The position numbers and the translations under genes were made by a program. From Bacillota bacterium (GTDB lineage: Bacteria > Bacillota > Clostridia > Christensenellales > UMGS416), in the NCBI GenBank assembly GCA_023398815.1, contig JAEWRW010000002.1, positions 1 to 64,000 on the forward strand: a stretch of 64,000 nucleotides of DNA, read 5' to 3'. The notes below the pieces were generated by a model. It worked only from the letters and a program-made list of their open reading frames with translations, was not told where the DNA came from and did no database searches. Positions 58,310 through 64,000 of the stretch are shown piece after piece (the stretch's first letter is position 1; each line of letters begins with the position of its first letter).

Positions 58310-59461
58310 CTACCGTGTTCCCCTTTCCCGTTTGTGCAGCAATCGCTCCCGCCGGCGCAACAGCGCCTGGGCGGGCCGTGTACCGCTCGCGCCGCGCAGC
58401 CATGTGAGCGCGGCATCTACCTCGGCGAGCGCGCCGTCGATGTCACCGGTGACGTGCTCGCAATACTTGGCCAATTCCTCGTGGGGCAGCAGGCCGAAGC
58501 CCCCCTCCCCCGCCATGCGCCGCCACAGGGCGGCGGCTTCCTCCACCCGGCCGGTGCGCTTCAGCAGCATGGAAAGCTCCCGCAGGGCTTCGCCGCCCTC
58601 CTGCGCGGCCAGGCGGTAGCACCGCTCGGCCTCGGCAAGGTTCCCCATGCGCTCCTGCAGACGCCCGCAGGAGTGAATGTCCTGGGCAAAACCCAGTTCC
58701 TCCGGCGCGGAGACCGCCCAGCACAGCCGGCACAGCAACGTCAGCAGCGACACGATGTCCTGTCGGTTGTGCTCCATCACCAGCTCCATCGGCCCGAAGT
58801 CGCCACTGCGCAGGTATTCAAAGAACAGCACCGGCACCAGGGCGCCGTCGATGTCGCCCTCACGGGTGTGCCCCAGCACCTCCCGCTCCAGCGTCTGCAG
58901 GTTGCAGCGCTTCAGCCGCCTTTTGTAGATGCGCCGGGCGGCGTGCAGCAAGTCCACCTGCACCATGTCATCCAGCGGCTGGCGCACGCGGTTGATAACC
59001 GCGCGGGAGGCGATGAGCGGCCCGTCGAAGCACTTGCCGTTGAAGGACACGAGGTAGTCGAAGTCATCAAGCCGCCGGCACAGGCGCGAGAGCATCTCCT
59101 GCTCCACGTCGTAGTCCTGCATGAAGAACTGCTCCACCACGAAGCGGCCTTCCGCCACGTACCCCAGGCCAATGAGGAAGGCCACCGTGCCTGCCCCACC
59201 CATGAGACCGGTGGTCTCGGTGTCCACGAAGGCCGCGCGGCTGATGTCCCAGTCCACGAAGGCGTCGGCACCCTCCCGGCACACAACCGACAGCGCCCGG
59301 TGGTCGGCATAGCCTAAGAGGCCGCCGGCCGCCTCGTCCAGTTCCCACTCCCTCACCTCGTGCAGGCAGGCGGACGCACGGGGCGCGGGGGCCTCCTCCA
59401 TCGGGCGGTAGGCCGATAACTCCCCGGAGATGCGTTTGAGCTTTTCCTCCAAGCTTGACAT
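58310..59461 (-). CDS. YprB/MrfB-like DnaQ-fold exonuclease
   Basis: 383 residues. RNase H-like exonuclease domain (about 70-240): Asp and Glu in FVDTETTGL, Asp in FNGKCFDGPLI, and HNRQDIVSL at the C-terminal Asp position. Helical, TPR-like repeats follow. In Bacillus the homologue acts with MrfA in repair of mitomycin-type DNA damage. Here it is near the mrfA-like gene but on a separate transcript. The -10 TATAAT is 6 bases before ATG 59461, so the mRNA is probably leaderless. Confidence 0.88.
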   Translation of the reverse strand: MSSLEEKLKRISGELSAYRPMEEAPAPRASACLHEVREWELDEAAGGLLGYADHRALSVVCREGADAFVDWDISRAAFVDTETTGLMGGAGTVAFLIGLGYVAEGRFVVEQFFMQDYDVEQEMLSRLCRRLDDFDYLVSFNGKCFDGPLIASRAVINRVRQPLDDMVQVDLLHAARRIYKRRLKRCNLQTLEREVLGHTREGDIDGALVPVLFFEYLRSGDFGPMELVMEHNRQDIVSLLTLLCRLCWAVSAPEELGFAQDIHSCGRLQERMGNLAEAERCYRLAAQEGGEALRELSMLLKRTGRVEEAAALWRRMAGEGGFGLLPHEELAKYCEHVTGDIDGALAEVDAALTWLRGASGTRPAQALLRRRERLLHKRERGTR

Positions 59462-59467
59462 GGCTGT

Positions 59468-59476
59468 ATTATATCA
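59468..59476 (-). promoter_or_regulatory. Extended -10 promoter, leaderless configuration
   Basis: Minus strand TGA-TATAAT (59476-59468); the ATG starts 6 bases later, leaving no ribosome-binding site. Confidence 0.65.
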
Positions 59477-59513
59477 TTGGTGCGTGTCGTTTCAAATGTA
59501 TGTTCCCGGATTA

Positions 59514-59542
59514 TTGTGAAACGGCATTCATTCCACTATGAT
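59514..59542 (+). promoter_or_regulatory. Promoter of GNAT gene
   Basis: TTGTGA (59514-59519), 17 bases, TATGAT (59537-59542). The -10 overlaps the first possible ATG (59538), which argues for the later start at 59559. Confidence 0.65.
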
Positions 59543-59558
59543 GGAGGCAAACAGTGCA

Positions 59559-60422
59559 ATGGTGGATGAAACGATGAAACTGGCGCAAGACCAAATCAAG
59601 TTTGCCGCCGAACAAATCAACCACATTGACAGCGGGGAGAAGGGCGTTTTCCTCGATGCCGTCAACACAGAGAGCCAAATCGAGCTGCACCTCTTTGAAG
59701 AAGAAAAGATGGAAGGCGTGTTTTTCAGTTGCCTGTTCTATGGCAACCTGCGCATCCACGTCGCCTTTGAGGAGGACAATGACCGATACAATGAAGAGGT
59801 TGCCTCGCTCTTGAAGGCATCGCTGAAGAAGGCAAACGCGACATCCTGCATGCTCTGGCTGCGCAATGATAACAGGCGAAAGATCGCGTTCCTGAAGGAC
59901 ACCTTCCCCACCGTGACGGACGGGGCATACGATTATGCTTCTATCGAGTACATCATGCGGCGAGAAAACTTCGGCGGCCATCGGTGGGGCAAAGAACTGG
60001 ACATCCGGCCATTTGAGGAGAGCAAGTTGGACGACTACCTGCTGTTGCTGGATGGGGCGATGACCTTCGCAAGCCCGCCGCCCAACTACCGGGGGAACCG
60101 GGATCACATGATACAGCAGCTTGCCGAACGTGGGAACAACCACTCTTTTGAGGCGTTCTGGAAGGGTGACAACCTGGTGGGGCTGTACTGGCGCAAGGGA
60201 AACGAGATCGACACGCTGGCGGTATCGGCCGATCACCAGCGGCAGGGCTACGGCTCCCTTATTCTGACGCGGGCGCTTGAAATGGCCTTTCGGAACACCG
60301 ACGCGGACTATGCCTACCTGTACGCCGTGGACTGGAACGAAAAGGGGCAAGCGTTCTATAAAAAGTATGGTATGGAACCCAACGGCCATTCCTATTTGCT
60401 GCGCATAAACAACTTTGCCTAA
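59559..60422 (+). CDS. GNAT N-acetyltransferase, two-part
   Basis: 287 residues. The N-terminal 140 residues are helical and degenerate. The C-terminal 140 residues form a GNAT domain with IDTLAVSADHQRQGYGSLILTRALEMA (acetyl-CoA loop) and WNEKGQAFYKKYGM. Substrate unknown. Start ATG 59559 set from the promoter position; ATG 59538 would lie upstream of the predicted transcription start. Slightly less GC-rich than the neighbours. Confidence 0.8.
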   Translation: MVDETMKLAQDQIKFAAEQINHIDSGEKGVFLDAVNTESQIELHLFEEEKMEGVFFSCLFYGNLRIHVAFEEDNDRYNEEVASLLKASLKKANATSCMLWLRNDNRRKIAFLKDTFPTVTDGAYDYASIEYIMRRENFGGHRWGKELDIRPFEESKLDDYLLLLDGAMTFASPPPNYRGNRDHMIQQLAERGNNHSFEAFWKGDNLVGLYWRKGNEIDTLAVSADHQRQGYGSLILTRALEMAFRNTDADYAYLYAVDWNEKGQAFYKKYGMEPNGHSYLLRINNFA

Positions 60423-60455
60423 TAAGGAAGATTCGTCGCACCACCGCAAGCACCC

Positions 60456-61166
60456 TTAGAGCGACAGGTTCAAAAGACCCGCCGCGCAGGCAATGCGGTA
60501 ATCCTCCCGGTGGGGTACCTCCGATGGCAGCACCTCGTCAGCCGGGGCAATCCACGCCACATCCATGCCAGCCTGCTTGGCGCACAGCACGTCCAGCGGG
60601 TGGTCGCCCACATAGAGGCACCGATCTGCCGGCAGGCCCAACCCCTCCAGCGCCAGGTGCATGATACGGGGATCGGGCTTCTCCACCCCCACCAAGTCAG
60701 AGATAACGATGGGGTCGAAATAGGGGGCCAGTCCTTCCTGCCGCAGGAAATCCAGGAGGAATGCGTGATGGTTGGACACGATGGCCAGACGGTAACCGCG
60801 TTCTCTCAACTCGTCCAGCATGGGGAACACGCCGTCGATGACATGCATCTGCTGTGTGGGCAAGGGGAGCCACTCCAGGCGATCCAACAATACCCCTTTT
60901 TCTTGTGGAACGGGACTCAAACAGCCCAACGCCGCCGCATCCAGCAGACGGTTCAAATCCCGATCATTGAGACGCGGCGCACCTGCCTGTTCCCTGCTCA
61001 CCTGCTCACCGATTGCCCAGTTCACAGCTTTTGACAGGGCAGATGGCAGATGGCCATCAATGGCAAAACCGAGGTGCCGCAGCCTGTCCGAATAAATCTG
61101 CGTATAGTTGGGCGAGTAATACACCAGCGTATCGCTGACGTCGAAGACGATGGCCTGATAGTGCAT
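60456..61166 (-). CDS. HAD superfamily hydrolase
   Basis: 236 residues. Motif I FDVSDTL, motif II IVSNHH, motif III/IV around KPDPRIMHLAL and YVGDHPLDVLCAKQAGM. In motif I the second Asp of DxD is Ser (D-V-S-D-T), as in DxxxT variants, so simple phosphatase activity is not certain. It lies 16 bases after the mrfA-like gene. ATG 61166 follows GGGGGGCGGG. Confidence 0.85.
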   Translation of the reverse strand: MHYQAIVFDVSDTLVYYSPNYTQIYSDRLRHLGFAIDGHLPSALSKAVNWAIGEQVSREQAGAPRLNDRDLNRLLDAAALGCLSPVPQEKGVLLDRLEWLPLPTQQMHVIDGVFPMLDELRERGYRLAIVSNHHAFLLDFLRQEGLAPYFDPIVISDLVGVEKPDPRIMHLALEGLGLPADRCLYVGDHPLDVLCAKQAGMDVAWIAPADEVLPSEVPHREDYRIACAAGLLNLSL

Positions 61167-61182
61167 GCAGCCCGCCCCCCTT

Positions 61183-63444
61183 TTACGATTCCGCCGCAGC
61201 ACACAGCCGGTTCAGCAGTTCCAAAACTGCGTGTTTGCTCACACCATCCGGCCCCACGCAGCTGGGGCAGCCGGAGGGGCAGGGGCAATCGAGCACCATT
61301 TGCCGGCACTGGCGCAGCAGCTCGCCGTGCAGCTCAAAGAGTTTCTCCGCCAGGCCCATGCCGCCGGGGATGGTGTCATAGAGGTACAGCGTGGGTTTGC
61401 CGGTGTAGGGTGCCTTGGCCTGGGGGAACACAGCGATGTCCTTGGGGTCGCACATGAGGTAGACCGGCGCGATGTTGGCGATGAGGTTGGCGATGCCGAT
61501 GAGCCCGCCCTCCACCGCGTCGGAGCCGATCTGCCGCAGCAGTTCCTCGTCAAAACTCAGCCAATAGGCCGTGGTGTGCATCTCCAGCTCGGGCAGGTGC
61601 ACCCGGCCCCAGCCGATGTTCTCCTGGGTGTCGAGCTTCATCTTCTTGAAGATGGTCACGAGCGACGTGACCAGCACCTCACCATGGCTGCGACGCAGGG
61701 TGTCGTTGCCGTCGTCCCGCAGGCAATCCAGCACCCGGAGGTTGACCGACAGGTCGGCGTCGGTGTAATACTCCACGTTCACGGCCTTGACGTAGGCCTT
61801 CTTGTTGGGGAAGTCCAGTTTCTCCACCTGATACTGCTGGCCTTCGTGGATGTAGATGGCCTCATCATGCAGCAGCATGGGCGCGGCGAAGCGATCCATC
61901 TGCCCGATGACGCGGGGGTTGCCGTCGGTCGTGTCGGTGATGATGAAATTCTCGTTGGAGGCACTGCGCAGGCTGATTTCGCTGGCAGGGAATTCCTCGG
62001 TGGCCCAGTGCCAGGTGTCGCCCACGTGGCGGATGACGCCGGCCTCCTGCAGGAAGCCGAGGATCTCCTCAATGCCATTGTCGCCGTAGCGGTCGCCGTC
62101 GTGGAAGGGCAGCTCAAAGGCCGCGCATTTGAGGTGGCTCAGCAGCACGTAGAGGTTGTCGGGGTTGATGAGCCCATTCTCCGGCGGTTGGCTGAGGAAG
62201 TACTCGGGGTGCTTCATCATGAACTGGTTCATGGGGCTGGAGTTGGCGACCAGAACCGTGGCCGACACCCCCTGCCGCCGCCCGGCCCGGCCGCTCTGCT
62301 GCCAGGTGCTGGCGATGGTGCCCGGGTACCCGCAGAGCACGCAGGCATCGAGGCTGCCGATGTCGATTCCCAGCTCCAGCGCATTGGTGCTGACGACACC
62401 GCGCACCGAGCCTTGGCGCAGGGCCCGCTCGATGGCACGCCGCTCGGTGGGCAGATACCCGCCACGGTAGCCCCGCACCAACCCAGAGTCGCCCAGTGCG
62501 TCAGCTACAGCCTTCTTCAGATGGCTCACCAGCACCTCCATCGTCACCCGCGCCCGGGCAAAGACGATGGTAGAGATGCCATTGACAATGAGATCGGTGG
62601 CGACGCGCCGGCTCTCTTGCAGGGCGCTGGCGCGGATGCCCAGCATCTCATTGACGACCGGCGGGTTGTAGAAGATGAGGTGCCGCTCGCCCTGGGGCGC
62701 GCCGTTGCGGTCTACAAGGGCCATGGGCCGGGCGGTGATCTGCTCGGCCAGTTCCTTGGGGTTGGCAATGGTGGCCGAGCAGCAGATGAACTGGGGGTGC
62801 GCGCCGTAAAATTCGCAGATGCGCATCAGCCGCCGCAGCACATTGGCCAGGTGGCTGCCAAACACCCCGCGATAGGTGTGCACCTCGTCAATGACGACGT
62901 ACTTGAGGTTCTCAAAGAGCTTGACCCACTTGGTGTGGTGGGGCAGGATGCCGGCGTGCAGCATATCGGGGTTGGTTACCACGATGTGCCCGGCCTGCCG
63001 CACGGCCTGACGGGCCGCCGGCGGCGTGTCACCGTCGTAGGTGTAGGTCTTCACCTCCACCCCCGCCTCGGAGATGAGCTCGTAGAGCTCGCTCACCTGG
63101 TCGGCGGCCAGCGCCTTGGTGGGGAAGAGGTACAGCGCCCGGGCCGTGGGGTCGTCCACAATGGCCTGCAGCACCGGCAGGTTGTAGCAGAGTGTTTTGC
63201 CGCTGGCCGTGGGGGTCACCACGGTCACATCGCGGCCCTCCCGCGCCAGGTCCACGGCCTCCCGCTGGTGGCTGTAAAGCTCCCGCACGCCACGGCGTTT
63301 GAGAGCGTCGGCCAGCCGCCCATCCAGCCAATCCGGGTAGGGGCGGTACTGGGCCTCCCGCGCGTCCTGGATGTGCCAATAGGCGATGTTGCGGGCGGTG
63401 GCCGGGTTGTCCTTGAAGTGGGTCAACCACTGGCGCAGGTTCAT
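61183..63444 (-). CDS. YprA/MrfA-like DEAD-box helicase with DUF1998
   Basis: 753 residues. Motif I VTPTASGKTLCYNLP, motif II IDEVHTYRG, motif VI QQSGRAGRR, and a C-terminal domain with a four-Cys cluster (DCPCPSGCPSCVGP) typical of MrfA/YprA. It unwinds DNA 3'-5' in repair of mitomycin-type damage in Bacillus. ATG start overlaps the thiI stop (ATGA), placing it in the thiI operon. Confidence 0.94.
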   Translation of the reverse strand: MNLRQWLTHFKDNPATARNIAYWHIQDAREAQYRPYPDWLDGRLADALKRRGVRELYSHQREAVDLAREGRDVTVVTPTASGKTLCYNLPVLQAIVDDPTARALYLFPTKALAADQVSELYELISEAGVEVKTYTYDGDTPPAARQAVRQAGHIVVTNPDMLHAGILPHHTKWVKLFENLKYVVIDEVHTYRGVFGSHLANVLRRLMRICEFYGAHPQFICCSATIANPKELAEQITARPMALVDRNGAPQGERHLIFYNPPVVNEMLGIRASALQESRRVATDLIVNGISTIVFARARVTMEVLVSHLKKAVADALGDSGLVRGYRGGYLPTERRAIERALRQGSVRGVVSTNALELGIDIGSLDACVLCGYPGTIASTWQQSGRAGRRQGVSATVLVANSSPMNQFMMKHPEYFLSQPPENGLINPDNLYVLLSHLKCAAFELPFHDGDRYGDNGIEEILGFLQEAGVIRHVGDTWHWATEEFPASEISLRSASNENFIITDTTDGNPRVIGQMDRFAAPMLLHDEAIYIHEGQQYQVEKLDFPNKKAYVKAVNVEYYTDADLSVNLRVLDCLRDDGNDTLRRSHGEVLVTSLVTIFKKMKLDTQENIGWGRVHLPELEMHTTAYWLSFDEELLRQIGSDAVEGGLIGIANLIANIAPVYLMCDPKDIAVFPQAKAPYTGKPTLYLYDTIPGGMGLAEKLFELHGELLRQCRQMVLDCPCPSGCPSCVGPDGVSKHAVLELLNRLCAAAES

Positions 63445-64000
63445 GTGCCTTCCTCCCCCACCTCGATGACGTCAGTCTGCTCAATGGCCTGGCGGCAGAA
63501 GGCGTCGATGTCCACCTCCTGCTCGGCGGCCTCGGCGGCAGCCAGCGTCGGGTGGGTGGAGGGGTGACGCGGCACGAAGACCGTGCAGCAATCCTCATAG
63601 GGCAGAATGGAGGTCTCAAACGTGCCGATGGCACGGGCCTCGTCAATGATGTCCACCTTGTCTTGGGAGATCAAAGGCCGGAACACCGGCAGGTCGCACA
63701 CGGCGTTGGTGACAGCCATGGCCGAGAGCGTCTGGCTGGCCACCTGGCCCAGGTTCTCGCCGGTCACCAGGGCCTCGCAGCCGTTGGCGCGGGCGATGGT
63801 GCAGGCGATGCGCATCATGCTGCGGCGCATGAGAATGGTGAGGTAGTCGGGCCGGCATTTCGTGTAGAGCTCCTCCTGCAGCTCGGTGAAGCGCACCACG
63901 TGCAGCCGCACCGGCCCGCAGGAGCGGGAGAGCAGCCGCGCCAGTGTCACCACCTTCTCCCTCGCACGGTCGGAGGTATGGGGCGGGCTGTCGAAGTAGA
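63441..64000 (-). CDS. thiI: tRNA 4-thiouridine sulfurtransferase, C-terminal part (5' end outside window)
   Basis: At least 186 residues to the stop at 63441; the frame is open to the window edge. YFDSPPHTSDRAREKV and LVTGENLGQVASQTLSAM (PP-loop ATPase region) with PVFRPLISQDKVDII. It sulfurates tRNA U8 and supplies sulfur for thiamine. This type ends after the PP-loop domain without a rhodanese domain. Overlaps the mrfA-like gene. Confidence 0.95.
   Translation of the reverse strand, partial: YFDSPPHTSDRAREKVVTLARLLSRSCGPVRLHVVRFTELQEELYTKCRPDYLTILMRRSMMRIACTIARANGCEALVTGENLGQVASQTLSAMAVTNAVCDLPVFRPLISQDKVDIIDEARAIGTFETSILPYEDCCTVFVPRHPSTHPTLAAAEAAEQEVDIDAFCRQAIEQTDVIEVGEEGT

Noticed and set aside
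61165..63567. 800-codon plus-strand open frame
   Set aside because: Antisense to the MrfA-like helicase with all helicase motifs intact on the minus strand.
1..64000. CRISPR arrays, insertion sequences, prophage genes
   Set aside because: No regularly spaced direct repeats with unique spacers and no transposase, integrase or phage structural genes were seen.

Overview
The window looks like chromosome of a GC-rich, endospore-forming Firmicute (class Clostridia). The support is a spoIIAA-spoIIAB-sigF cluster followed by spoVAC-D-E, a T-box leader on an aromatic amino acid operon, LicD-type enzymes, a YprA/YprB (MrfA/MrfB) pair and a CD3324-like protein. Most genes are visibly GC-rich. Two short genes (28466-28966 and 35196-35612) are strikingly AT-rich and look imported. 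I cannot name the genus.

Layout. 1-3213: 5' part of a very large secreted beta-helix / FN3 / InlB-repeat adhesin on the minus strand, running off the window edge. 3785-3860: tRNA-Ala(CGC), divergent from a licD gene that appears leaderless. 4804-18311 (minus strand): a surface-glycan locus. It encodes a membrane CapD/FlaA1-type dehydratase, a PglC/WcaJ-type initiating transferase, a WbuB-like transferase, FnlA-FnlB-FnlC for UDP-L-FucNAc, and a GT4. A phosphonate block with its own consensus promoter follows: PepM fused to a HIGH-type nucleotidyltransferase, phosphonopyruvate decarboxylase, a LicC/PntC-like nucleotidyltransferase fused to an iron alcohol dehydrogenase, and LicD. The simplest reading is PEP -> phosphonopyruvate -> phosphonoacetaldehyde -> 2-hydroxyethylphosphonate -> CMP-activated form -> LicD transfer onto a FucNAc-containing glycan.

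18486-26682 (minus): nine genes, almost all joined by ATGA/GTGA overlaps, encode the whole shikimate pathway plus the Phe and Tyr branch enzymes. A T-box leader with a perfect TTGACA-17-TATAAT promoter precedes them. 27337-38201: scattered metabolic genes (HSL-type hydrolase, Gfo/Idh/MocA oxidoreductase, SulP transporter, HAM1-like, GNATs, DUF896, NUDIX), an orphan FliK-like/FlhB-like pair, and copies of a structured intergenic repeat. 38264-46830: two exported small proteins, then GH95, a tandem class II aldolase, PhzF, an apiosidase-like protein and a PfkB kinase, most with their own promoter or terminator.

46936-51525: sporulation block, transcribed spoIIAA -> spoIIAB -> sigF, then a repeat-filled gap, a lipoprotein, an undescribed 53-residue membrane protein, and spoVAC-D-E. 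51940-54483: class A PBP. 54532-57276: GNAT, an ABC-F protein with a leader-peptide attenuator, and a CD3324-like protein. 57573-64000: TPR protein, MrfB-like exonuclease, GNAT, HAD phosphatase, MrfA-like helicase, and the 3' part of thiI.

Recurring signals: extended -10 promoters reading TGTGGTAyACT, three of which or their relatives place the start codon 6-7 bases after the -10 (leaderless mRNAs), and a family of intergenic palindromes whose arms change in a compensatory way.
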